A DNA stretch of 64,000 nucleotides from Cupriavidus pauculus (GTDB lineage Bacteria; Pseudomonadota; Gammaproteobacteria; Burkholderiales; Burkholderiaceae): positions 62,001 through 126,000 of the forward strand of contig NZ_BPUO01000008.1 in the NCBI RefSeq assembly GCF_022179805.1. The letters are read 5' to 3'. Shown here piece after piece: positions 1 through 9,730 of the stretch. The notes beneath the pieces are model-generated. The model saw only the letters and a list, made by a program, of their open reading frames with translations, was not told the origin of the DNA and did not search any database. Numbering within the stretch: the first letter of the stretch is position 1; each line of letters starts with the position of its first letter. The position numbers and the translations under genes were made by a program.

Positions 1-1289
1 AATGTCGGGGCCGAGACGTACAGCAGCGCGATGCAGAACACGGCCCAGGCCACGGAGTTGCGGGTCTCCTTGACCGACGGCGTCGTGTAGAGCCGCGTCA
101 GGATGTGCGGCAGGCTTGCGGTGCCGACCATCAGGCAGAAGACCAGCAGCACGAAGTTGAGCCTGCGCGTCTTGCGTTCCTGTTCCGATGCAGCCGGATA
201 CGGTTCGGTGGAGGAAGTGGCCGGCTGGCTGCGCGCCAGGGCTTCCTCTCGCATCTGCGTCCATTGTTGCTGCGCATCGGTCGCATCCACCGGGAATGCC
301 TGCCGCTCGCGCTCCGCGGTCTTGATCTCGCGCAGCGGCGCGTTGCGGGCGCGCAGTTCCAGCAGACGCGCATCCAGGATCTGGCGTTCTTCGTTGAACG
401 ACAGCGGCAGCCGGGCAATGCGGTCCTGCAGTTCGATGGCCTGCTGCCGGAACATGTCCCGCACCTGTTGCTCGGCCGGATCGCGTTCGAGCCGCTTCTC
501 CTCGGCATTGATCCGTTGCAGCAGACTGCCGTAGCTCACCTGCGGCAACACCTGCTGGTGGTGCTTCCATGCGATCAGCGACACCGCCAGCAGGAAGGCC
601 ACGATCAGCATGATGTACTGCGCCACCTGCGTCCACGTCACCGCGCGCATGCCGCCCAGGAACGAGCACACCAGGATGCCCGCGAGCCCGAAGAACACGC
701 CCACCGCGAATTCCACGCCGATGAAGCGCGTGACGATCAGCCCCACGCCCTGGATCTGCGCCACCAGGTAGACGAACGAGCATAGCGACGCCGCCAGCAC
801 GGCAATCGCGCGCACGGGGATATTGCCGCCCGGCTTGCCGTTGCCATAGCGCGCCGCCAGGAAATCGGGAATCGTGTAGCCGCCGTACTTGCGCAGGTAC
901 GGCGCCAATAGAAAGGCCACCAGGCAGTAGCCGCCGGTCCAGCCCATCACATAGGCCAGCCCCTCGTAGCCCGACGCGAAGATGATGCCGGCCAGGCCGA
1001 TGAACGACGCGGCGCTCATCCAGTCGGCCGCGATGGCCATGCCGTTGAACATGGCCGGCACGCGCCGGCCGGCCACATAGTATTCGTTGAGGTCCGAGGT
1101 GCGGCAGATCAGGCCGATGCAGGCATAGATCGCGATCGTGACGAACAGGAACACGTAGCCCAGCCACAGCGCATCGGCGTTCGAATGCTCGAGCAGCGCC
1201 ATCATGCCGACAAAGCCGAACAGGCCCAGCGTGAACAGGCCGTAGTACAGCATCAGCCGGTGGCGAAAGCGGGACTGGGTGTCTGGCAT
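1..1289 (-). CDS. Sodium:solute symporter, VC_2705/ActP-like, 3' end missing
   Basis: N-terminal 429 residues of an SSS-family cation/solute symporter in the inner membrane, cut by the left edge of the window. The first helix lies around residues 12-33, followed by the family core with the segment EYYVAGRRVPAMFNG (69-83) and the conserved block ADWMSAASFIG (88-98). Residues 243-375 form a long charged segment, probably alpha-helical and cytoplasmic, before hydrophobic sequence resumes with a TASLPHILTRLYT motif. The start ATG at 1289 lies 109 bp after the acs stop on the same strand, so acetate or another short carboxylate is the likely substrate. The substrate is inference from the neighbour. 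The small DUF4212 subunit often encoded with this family is not present between acs and this gene. Confidence 0.85.
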   Translation of the reverse strand, partial: MPDTQSRFRHRLMLYYGLFTLGLFGFVGMMALLEHSNADALWLGYVFLFVTIAIYACIGLICRTSDLNEYYVAGRRVPAMFNGMAIAADWMSAASFIGLAGIIFASGYEGLAYVMGWTGGYCLVAFLLAPYLRKYGGYTIPDFLAARYGNGKPGGNIPVRAIAVLAASLCSFVYLVAQIQGVGLIVTRFIGVEFAVGVFFGLAGILVCSFLGGMRAVTWTQVAQYIMLIVAFLLAVSLIAWKHHQQVLPQVSYGSLLQRINAEEKRLERDPAEQQVRDMFRQQAIELQDRIARLPLSFNEERQILDARLLELRARNAPLREIKTAERERQAFPVDATDAQQQWTQMREEALARSQPATSSTEPYPAASEQERKTRRLNFVLLVFCLMVGTASLPHILTRLYTTPSVKETRNSVAWAVFCIALLYVSAPT

Positions 1290-1316
1290 CAGGTCGGAAG
1301 ACGGGTGACAAATGCA

Positions 1317-1352
1317 TTGTGCCCGCACCGGCGAATGCCGGGGCGGGCACAA
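1317..1352 (-). other. Stem-loop between acs and the symporter gene
   Basis: Arms TTGTGCCCGC and GCGGGCACAA enclose an inner CCGGC/GCCGG stem with a GAAT tetraloop and one A-G mismatch, giving about 15 pairs. It lies 27 bp upstream of the symporter start. No T-tract follows, so it looks more like an mRNA-processing or stabilising hairpin than a terminator. Confidence 0.5.
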
Positions 1353-1398
1353 CGGGATTCACGCCAGCGCACAGCGTGCATGAACGGACGTTACTGCG

Positions 1399-3381
<1,983 letters not shown>

Positions 3382-3732
3382 GGGTTGTCTCCTGTTTGGC
3401 TTTGACTGCTTTGGGTGCAAGGTACGCTCAGCGCCTTACTTAAACCTGACGGTCAAGCATCGGTGAGACCCGACAGCCAAACCTGCCGATGGCGCGCGTC
3501 CGCCGCGAGGCGGATGGTGCGATGCAACAGCTTTTGGCGAGCGGGGGCGCGGGAGACTGGGGCACAAGTGCAGTCGGCTCTACTAAGTTAGCACAGCTAC
3601 CTTGCGCCGCGCCGGAATACCCGAACGTAGCGGCCGGTTACCTTTTTGCGCTGCCGGGTGTCATGGGGCGCACGGTACAATCAGCCCCCACTTCAATTGT
3701 CTGGCGACATTCACTTCCGCTTCGCTCCGCCC
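3382..3732. other. Divergent intergenic region, acs / yqhA-type gene
   Basis: 351 bp without a convincing gene. It must hold the promoters of both flanking genes. On the plus strand a TACAAT hexamer at 3676-3681 is a reasonable -10 for the membrane-protein gene (ATG at 3733), but no good -35 stands 17 bp upstream. No convincing acs promoter was recognised. Confidence 0.4.
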
Positions 3733-4296
3733 ATGGCACAACAAACCCCGCTACGCCCCATCCCACGCATCATCTTTGCCTCGCGCTGGCTGCAGTTGCC
3801 GCTCTACCTCGGCCTGATCGTGGCGCAGGGCGTGTACGTCTATCACTTCCTGGTCGAGGTCTGGCACCTGGTGTCGCACGTCACCACCTACGACGAAACC
3901 AAGATCATGCTGGTGGTGCTGGGCCTGATCGATGTGGTCATGATCTCGAACCTGCTGATCATGGTGATCGTGGGCGGCTACGAGACCTTTGTCTCGCGCC
4001 TGGGCATCGACAACCATCCCGACGAACCCGAGTGGCTGGACCACGTCAACGCCGGCGTGCTGAAGGTGAAGCTGTCGATGGCGCTGATCGGCATCTCGTC
4101 GATCCACCTGCTGAAGACCTTCATCGATGCGGAGCAGCGCAGCACGCATACGATCATGTGGCAGGTCATCATCCACGTGGCCTTCCTGGCGTCCGCGCTG
4201 GCCATGGCCTGGGTGGACCGCATGGTGTCGCATCCGCACCCCGCGCCCGGACATGGCGCCGCCGGCACCGATGGTGCGGCGCAACAGGCACACTGA
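3733..4296 (+). CDS. TIGR00645/UPF0114 (YqhA-like) integral membrane protein
   Basis: 187-residue inner-membrane protein with four hydrophobic segments, near residues 18-38 ([20 protein letters not shown]), 55-80 ([25 protein letters not shown]), 115-130 and 145-165. The segment [18 protein letters not shown] is the signature of the YqhA family, whose biochemical role is unknown. The start at 3733 removes a low-complexity upstream stretch and matches the usual family length. The C-terminus is His/Pro/Ala-rich and probably soluble. It stands alone, 142 bp upstream of fumarase. Confidence 0.8.
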   Translation: MAQQTPLRPIPRIIFASRWLQLPLYLGLIVAQGVYVYHFLVEVWHLVSHVTTYDETKIMLVVLGLIDVVMISNLLIMVIVGGYETFVSRLGIDNHPDEPEWLDHVNAGVLKVKLSMALIGISSIHLLKTFIDAEQRSTHTIMWQVIIHVAFLASALAMAWVDRMVSHPHPAPGHGAAGTDGAAQQAH

Positions 4297-4438
4297 CCAG
4301 ACTGCCCCGCCGGGGTGATGTCTTCGCCCCATCGCAATACCCGACCAAAGGTGTCGACGACTGTATGCAGGCCATACAGCCGTCGTCGCCACGGTGTATC
4401 ATCCCGGGCTGTGTTTCACCGCTGCCCTCCCCCACAAA

Positions 4439-5962
4439 ATGACAGTCATCAAGCAAGAAGACCTCATCCAGAGCGTCGCCGACTCGCTGCAGTACATCAG
4501 CTATTACCACCCGATGGACTACATCACCAGCCTGGGCCGTGCCTATGAGCTGGAACAGAGTCCCGCGGCCAAGGACGCCATTGCGCAGATCCTGACCAAC
4601 AGCCGTATGTGCGCCGAAGGCAAGCGTCCGCTGTGCCAGGACACCGGCATCGTCACGATCTTCGTCAAGGTGGGGATGGACGTCCGCTGGGACGGCGCCA
4701 CGATGGGCCTGAGCGACATGATCAACGAAGGCGTGCGCCGCGGTTACACGCACCCCGACAACGTGCTGCGCGCCTCGATCGTCAGCCCGCCGGAAGGCGC
4801 CCGTAAGAACACCAAGGACAACACCCCGGCCGTCATCCACTATGAAGTGGTGCCGGGCAACACTGTGGACATCCAGGTAGCCGCCAAGGGCGGTGGCTCG
4901 GAAAACAAGTCGAAGTTCGTCATGCTGAACCCGTCCGACTCGATCGTCGACTGGGTGCTGAAGACCGTGCCGACGATGGGCGCCGGCTGGTGCCCGCCGG
5001 GCATGCTGGGCATCGGCATTGGCGGCACCGCCGAGAAGGCGATGCTGATGGCCAAGGAATCGCTGATGGAATCCATCGACATCCAGGACATCATCGCCCG
5101 CGGCCCGCGTGACTGGGTCGAGGAAATGCGCGTCGAACTGTACGAGAAGGTCAACGCGCTGGGCATTGGCGCGCAGGGCCTGGGCGGCCTGGCCACCGTG
5201 CTGGACGTCAAGATCATGGCTACCCCGACGCACGCTGCGTCGAAGCCGGTGGCGATGATCCCGAATTGCGCAGCCACCCGTCACGTGCACTTCACGCTGG
5301 ACGGCAGCGGCCCGGCCAAGCTGGAAGCGCCGGACCTGAACGCCTGGCCGAAGGTGGAATGGGCACCGGACACCGAAACGTCAAAGAGCGTTGACCTGAA
5401 CAACCTGACGCCGGAAGAAGTGGCCTCGTGGAAGCCGGGCCAGACCCTGCTGCTGAACGGCAAGATGCTGACCGGCCGCGATGCCGCGCACAAGCGCATC
5501 GCCGACATGCTGGCCAAGGGCGAGAAGCTGCCCATCGACTTCACGAACCGCGTGATCTACTACGTGGGCCCCGTGGATCCGGTGCGCGACGAAGTGGTTG
5601 GCCCGGCTGGCCCCACCACCGCCACCCGCATGGACAAGTTCACCGAGACGATGCTGTCGCAGACCGGCCTGATCGCGATGATCGGCAAGGCCGAGCGCGG
5701 CCCCGTGGCGATCGAATCGATCCAGAAGCACAAGTCGGCCTACCTGATGGCCGTGGGCGGCGCCGCCTACCTGGTGTCGAAGGCAATCCGTGGCGCCAAG
5801 GTGCTGGCTTTCGAAGACCTGGGCATGGAAGCGATCTACGAGTTCGACGTCAAGGACATGCCGGTGACGGTGGCCGTGGACAGCTCGGGCACGTCGGTGC
5901 ACAAGACCGGCCCCGCCGAGTGGCAAGCAAAGATCGGCAAGATTCCGGTCGCTGCGGCCTAA
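4439..5962 (+). CDS. Fumarate hydratase, class I (4Fe-4S)
   Basis: 507-residue oxygen-sensitive class I fumarase that interconverts fumarate and malate in the TCA cycle. The cluster ligands are visible in RPLCQDTG (Cys66), in AGWCPPGMLG and in PNCAATRH. The glycine-rich GIGIGGTAEKAM and the C-terminal half GPTTATRMDKFTETML complete the alpha/beta two-domain fold fused in one chain. The ATG at 4439 gives MTVIKQEDL, normal for the family; an upstream in-frame ATG at 4394 would add 15 unlikely residues. The fumA-type name is avoided because paralogue assignment cannot be made here. Confidence 0.95.
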   Translation: MTVIKQEDLIQSVADSLQYISYYHPMDYITSLGRAYELEQSPAAKDAIAQILTNSRMCAEGKRPLCQDTGIVTIFVKVGMDVRWDGATMGLSDMINEGVRRGYTHPDNVLRASIVSPPEGARKNTKDNTPAVIHYEVVPGNTVDIQVAAKGGGSENKSKFVMLNPSDSIVDWVLKTVPTMGAGWCPPGMLGIGIGGTAEKAMLMAKESLMESIDIQDIIARGPRDWVEEMRVELYEKVNALGIGAQGLGGLATVLDVKIMATPTHAASKPVAMIPNCAATRHVHFTLDGSGPAKLEAPDLNAWPKVEWAPDTETSKSVDLNNLTPEEVASWKPGQTLLLNGKMLTGRDAAHKRIADMLAKGEKLPIDFTNRVIYYVGPVDPVRDEVVGPAGPTTATRMDKFTETMLSQTGLIAMIGKAERGPVAIESIQKHKSAYLMAVGGAAYLVSKAIRGAKVLAFEDLGMEAIYEFDVKDMPVTVAVDSSGTSVHKTGPAEWQAKIGKIPVAAA

Positions 5963-5984
5963 GCCTTCCCTTGCTGTCCTGGCT

Positions 5985-6108
5985 CCCCTCTCCCGCCTCG
6001 GCGGGAGAGGGGTTGGGGGTGAGGGCGCGGTGGTCCAAATTGCCGCGTTTCGGCAAGCAGAACCGCAATGCCCTCACCCCCGCCCCTCTCCCGCAAGCGG
6101 GAGAGGGG
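5985..6108. repeat. BIME-like inverted pair of palindromic repeats
   Basis: Two copies of one palindromic unit lie in opposite orientation. Copy 1 (5985-6026) has CCCCTCTCCCGC, a CTCG loop and GCGGGAGAGGGG, followed by TTGGGGGTGAGGGC. Copy 2 (6070-6108) begins with GCCCTCACCCCC and then has CCCCTCTCCCGC, an AA loop and GCGGGAGAGGGG. The tail of copy 1 is the near-complement of the head of copy 2, so the whole 124 bp can fold as one large cruciform. This is the architecture of REP/BIME elements. No other copy was noticed in this window. Confidence 0.75.
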
Positions 6109-6138
6109 AGCAACCCCCTCCATCCCTCCCCTCTCTGC

Positions 6139-6960
6139 GTGAACGCCTCCCCCATCGGCATTTTCGATTCTGGCCTTGGCGGCCTGTCGGTCCTGCGCGA
6201 AGTGCGGGCCATGCTGCCGCATGAATCGCTGATCTACGTTGCCGATTCACGCTACGCACCCTATGGCGAGAAGCCGGAGCGCTTTGTCGAGGACCGCACG
6301 CTGCAGGTCTGCGAATGGCTGCTGGCACAGGGCTGCAAGGCGCTGGTCATTGCGTGCAACACCGCGACCATGCATGCGGTGCAGACACTGCGCGAGCGGC
6401 TGGCCGTGCCGATCATCGGCGTGGAACCGGGCCTGAAGCCCGCAGCATCCCAAAGCCAAAGCAAGGTCGTCGGAGTGCTGGCCACCGCCAACACGCTCAA
6501 GAGCGCCAAATTCAACCGGCTGCTGGCATCGCAGGCGCAGGACAGCCAGTACCTGTGCGTGGCCGGGCACGGCCTGGTCTCGCTGATCGAACAAGGTGAA
6601 ATATCGAGCCCGGCGATCCGCGAGAAGCTCGATGCCTATCTGCAGCCGATGCTCGATGCGGGCGCCGATACGCTGGTGCTGGGCTGCACGCACTACCCTT
6701 TCCTGTCGGAGACGATCCGCGACATGGTGGGCAACCGCCTGACGCTGATCGATACCGGTACGGCCATTGCGCGGCAGCTCGCGCGCAAGCTCGCCGAATT
6801 CGACCTGGCGGCCAACCCTGAGGCCACGCCAACCATCCGCTATGTGTCCACCAAGGACGCCGCGCATCTGCGCGACATGGCATGGACGCTGCTGCGCGTG
6901 GAGGCCGACGCCGAGACCGTGGCCATCGAACCGGCGCCCCCGGTCGCCGTTACCGAATGA
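6139..6960 (+). CDS. murI: Glutamate racemase
   Basis: 273-residue cytoplasmic enzyme that makes D-glutamate for peptidoglycan. The catalytic motifs are intact: GIFDSGLGGLS near the start, VIACNTATMHA with the first catalytic cysteine, and LGCTHYPFL with the second. The GTG at 6139 is the only start that both precedes GIFDSG and follows the palindromic repeat; an in-frame TTG at 6038 lies inside the repeat region. No purine-rich Shine-Dalgarno precedes the GTG, since the upstream bases are pyrimidine-rich. The last 11 bp overlap the 3' end of the convergent AAA ATPase gene. Confidence 0.93.
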   Translation: MNASPIGIFDSGLGGLSVLREVRAMLPHESLIYVADSRYAPYGEKPERFVEDRTLQVCEWLLAQGCKALVIACNTATMHAVQTLRERLAVPIIGVEPGLKPAASQSQSKVVGVLATANTLKSAKFNRLLASQAQDSQYLCVAGHGLVSLIEQGEISSPAIREKLDAYLQPMLDAGADTLVLGCTHYPFLSETIRDMVGNRLTLIDTGTAIARQLARKLAEFDLAANPEATPTIRYVSTKDAAHLRDMAWTLLRVEADAETVAIEPAPPVAVTE

Positions 6961-9265
6961 AGCCCACGGGCTTGTGATTGCGCACGTCGGGCTTTACGGC
7001 ATGCTCCTGGCGCAGTTGCGCCATGAATTCATCGGGCGTCAACGCTTCGCCCAATACCACTGACTGGCGCTTGACCGTGGCGAAATCGCCAGGTGTCAGG
7101 CAGTCCATCGCATCGAGATCGCGCCGCATTGCGTCGGTCATGCGGCCGGCGTCGCCGTCGAGCGCTTCGTCGACGAACATGGTCTCGCGCTGCGCGGGCT
7201 TGAGCGGCAGGAAGCGGATCTTGAAGGAAAAACGACGCAGCGCCGCCTCGTCGATCCGGTCGAACAGGTTCGTGGTGCAAACGAAGATGCCATTGAAGCG
7301 CTCCATGCCCTGCAGCATCTCGTTGACCTCGGACACCTCGTAGTTGCGCACCGCCTGCTGGCGGCTCTGCATGAAGCTGTCGGCTTCGTCGAGCAGCAGC
7401 ACAGCGCCATCTTCCTCGGCGCGCGCGAACATCGCCGCGATCTGTTGCTCGGTTTCACCCACGTACTTGCTCATCAGGTCCGACGCGCGGCGAATCATCA
7501 GCGGCAGGTCGAGCGCCTGCGCGATGTGCTCGGCCAGCGCCGTCTTGCCCGTGCCCGGCGGCCCGTAGAAGCACAGCGTGCCACGCTTGCGCGCACCCAG
7601 CGCCTGCACCACCTTGTCCACCGCGTAGCGCGTTTCCAGGTTCAGGTTGTCGAGCCGATAGTGGGTCACCACCGGACGCGCCTCGGCCTCGGGACGCAGG
7701 CCCATCGCTCGGTCGGCGTGTTCCAGCTGCCGCAGGATCAGTGCCTCCACTGGCTCATCTACGTCGGGCCGCGCCAGCTCGACAAAGCGCGCCGCCGATT
7801 GCACCTGGGCCGGCGTCAGCGTCTTGCGGGCGGCCAGCATCGCCACGAAGGCATCGCTGACCGACAGGCTGCCAAGATGCTTGCGGATGATGTTCTCGCG
7901 CACCTGGGGTGGCGGAATCTTTAGTTCGAGGTGGAACTGGAAGCGCCGGAGATAGGCGGGATCGATCTGGCGGATCGAATTCGAAATCCAGATCACAGGC
8001 ACTGGGTTCTGTTCGAGCGTCTGGTTCACCCAGGCCTTGCCGTTGACCGACCCGCGTGTGTCTTCCTGTCCGAACAGGCTCATCAGTTCGCGCGCGCTGC
8101 CCGGGAAGACGTCCTCCACTTCATCGAACAGCAGCGCCGTGCGCGGACGTCCGCGCAGGAAGGCTTGTGACACCTGCAACGATCTGTAGCGATCCTTGCC
8201 CGACAGGCTGTTGCCGTCGCGGTCGAAGCAATCCACCTCGTACAACTCGCAACCCGCTTCGCGCGCCACCAGCCGCGCGAATTCCGTCTTGCCCGTGCCG
8301 GGCGTGCCGTAGATCAGCACATTCACGCCAGACGCGTTCTGGCGCGTAGCGTTGCCGAGCAACGCCGTCAGGTAACGCGCATCGGTCTCGACATGCGGAT
8401 AGTCGCTGGTACCCAGCGTCGGCGGCGCGGCAGGACGCGTGAAGACCGCCATCATCTCTGCCTCGCTCGCGTAGTTGCCCAGCAGCACGTGCAGCAGACG
8501 GTCGGACAGGCGCATCAGGTCGCCCAGGTCCGTGACGCTGTTCTCCGGCAGAGGCTGCTCGATCAGATTCAGTGTTTCCAGCCGAGACCCCGGACGCAAC
8601 GATGCGGCAATATCGCCGGGATTGGCGCCCGTCAGGCCGGACAGGATCTGGAACGCCTCCTGGCTGTGCGCCACCTTGCAGTCCACCATCACCGCGCGCA
8701 GGTCGCGCTTGTACTTGGCCAGCGCCGCGTACAGCAGCAGCTTGCGCTCGTGCTCGGGCAAGTTCAGCACGTGGCTCAGCATGTCGATATTGCGCACCAG
8801 CAGCACGCGTTCGCCATCGAGCCGTGCCGCGATGGCCGCCGACGATGCGGCGAACACCGCGAACATGTCCTTGGCGTGGTGCTTGACGTATTCGTCCAGG
8901 TAGTAAAACAGCGCGCTTTCATCGAAGGCACTGTTCCATTGGCCGTGGCGCTCCAGGAATTCCTCGGGCGACAAGCGCGACGCGCCCTTCCACGCCGGCA
9001 TGTCGGCGCAGCGCGCGGACAGGAAGCGCTGCACGCGCAGCACTACGCCGTACGGCCACACCATTTCCTGCGCGCTGACGGTCAGCACGTCGTTGATGTT
9101 GCTGCGCAGATTGAAACGCGGCCCGAGCGCGCAGACCACGCGCAGCGCGAACTGGGCGCACATCCAGTCGAGCGCCGAGGTTCCCGCCGGCCCGGACGAC
9201 GTACGCAGCATCGTGCTGCGGTCGTCCATCGTGCGGTCGTCTTCAGCAAAACGGGTGAAATCCAT
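6950..9265 (-). CDS. Tandem AAA-family ATPase (COG0464-like), function unknown
   Basis: 771-residue protein with an unrecognised N-terminal region of about 300 residues and two AAA ATPase modules. The first has Walker A GTPGTGKTEF near residue 320 and Walker B TALLFDEVEDVF. The second has Walker A GPPGTGKTALAEH near residue 567 and Walker B AVLLLDEADSFM, with an arginine-finger type segment further on. No signal peptide or membrane helix is evident, so it is probably a cytoplasmic hexameric remodelling ATPase. The ATG at 9265 follows AAGGGA at good spacing. It is a single gene convergent with murI and divergent from the iron locus. The partner or substrate is unknown. Confidence 0.8.
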   Translation of the reverse strand: MDFTRFAEDDRTMDDRSTMLRTSSGPAGTSALDWMCAQFALRVVCALGPRFNLRSNINDVLTVSAQEMVWPYGVVLRVQRFLSARCADMPAWKGASRLSPEEFLERHGQWNSAFDESALFYYLDEYVKHHAKDMFAVFAASSAAIAARLDGERVLLVRNIDMLSHVLNLPEHERKLLLYAALAKYKRDLRAVMVDCKVAHSQEAFQILSGLTGANPGDIAASLRPGSRLETLNLIEQPLPENSVTDLGDLMRLSDRLLHVLLGNYASEAEMMAVFTRPAAPPTLGTSDYPHVETDARYLTALLGNATRQNASGVNVLIYGTPGTGKTEFARLVAREAGCELYEVDCFDRDGNSLSGKDRYRSLQVSQAFLRGRPRTALLFDEVEDVFPGSARELMSLFGQEDTRGSVNGKAWVNQTLEQNPVPVIWISNSIRQIDPAYLRRFQFHLELKIPPPQVRENIIRKHLGSLSVSDAFVAMLAARKTLTPAQVQSAARFVELARPDVDEPVEALILRQLEHADRAMGLRPEAEARPVVTHYRLDNLNLETRYAVDKVVQALGARKRGTLCFYGPPGTGKTALAEHIAQALDLPLMIRRASDLMSKYVGETEQQIAAMFARAEEDGAVLLLDEADSFMQSRQQAVRNYEVSEVNEMLQGMERFNGIFVCTTNLFDRIDEAALRRFSFKIRFLPLKPAQRETMFVDEALDGDAGRMTDAMRRDLDAMDCLTPGDFATVKRQSVVLGEALTPDEFMAQLRQEHAVKPDVRNHKPVGFIR

Positions 9266-9495
9266 GGCTGGTTCCCTTCGCACAGGGCGTTGGGCGTCCG
9301 GACCGCGGGGAGCGCCTGACCTGTGCCGTGTCTGCCGCTAACTGGGGGATTCCTGTTAATCGTAGCGCGGTTTTCCGCAAGTGGGGCATCGGCGGCACGC
9401 CTTGGCGCGTGCGGGCCCACGCAACGCCGGCCCGACATCGGCGGGCGAATTGGTGTGGCGCACGCAATGAAAGACGTAACGAAGACCGTCACGCA

Positions 9496-9510
9496 TTGCA
9501 CAATGTGCAA
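9496..9510. promoter_or_regulatory. 15-bp perfect palindrome next to the Fur box
   Basis: TTGCACA-A-TGTGCAA is a perfect 7-1-7 inverted repeat that abuts the Fur box and lies about 30 bp upstream of the -10. It looks like an operator for a dimeric regulator. No family was recognised. Confidence 0.45.
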
Positions 9511-9537
9511 CAAATAAGAATCATTATCGTTTATACT
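9510..9537 (+). promoter_or_regulatory. Fur box and promoter for the tonB locus
   Basis: The 19-mer at 9510-9528 (ending AAGAATCATTATC) matches the Fur consensus at 14 of 19 positions. A TATACT -10 follows at 9532-9537, and the Fur box covers the expected -35/spacer region, so Fur-Fe should block RNA polymerase. The predicted transcript would cover the microprotein and then tonB-exbB-exbD. Confidence 0.7.
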
Positions 9538-9621
9538 ATCGCGCTGATACGCTGCCCAAGAGTGGCGCTCCCCTCTGTAACCGGTTACTTAACAGCTGTG
9601 TTTCTTTGGAGCGTTATCATC

Positions 9622-9687
9622 ATGGAATTGCTACTGAGCCTGCTGGTCGGATGTGGTATCTCGCTGATCCTGTTCTACCGCAAGTGA
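9622..9687 (+). CDS. 21-residue single-span membrane microprotein
   Basis: ATG at 9622 preceded by GGAG at 10-nt spacing, ending at TGA 9685-9687. The peptide begins MELLLSLLVGCG and ends ILFYRK: one hydrophobic helix of about 16 residues containing a single cysteine, with a short basic C-terminus that predicts the C-terminal end in the cytoplasm. It sits between the Fur-controlled promoter and tonB (43 bp before the tonB ATG). It could be a small subunit of the TonB machinery, a leader peptide coupling translation to tonB, or a chance frame. It is not recognised as a named family. Confidence 0.5.
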   Translation: MELLLSLLVGCGISLILFYRK

Positions 9688-9730
9688 TTGCGCCGCAAGG
9701 TGTACACCTGTCGTACCTGTCGTTCCTCTC

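Larger units (their letters stand above)
9266..9621. other. Intergenic region with the iron-locus promoter
   Basis: 356 bp separating the AAA ATPase gene from the microprotein upstream of tonB. The right half holds a 15-bp palindrome (9496-9510), a Fur box (9510-9528) and a -10 hexamer (9532-9537), described separately. The left half shows nothing that can be named apart from the ATPase ribosome-binding site. Confidence 0.5.

Noticed and set aside
3676..3681. Complete promoter for the YqhA-like gene
   Set aside because: Only the -10 hexamer is good; the nearest TTGCGC is 24 bp upstream, too far for a -35.
6038..6138. TTG start at 6038 for murI
   Set aside because: Would place 34 residues encoded by the palindromic repeat in front of a normal glutamate racemase N-terminus.
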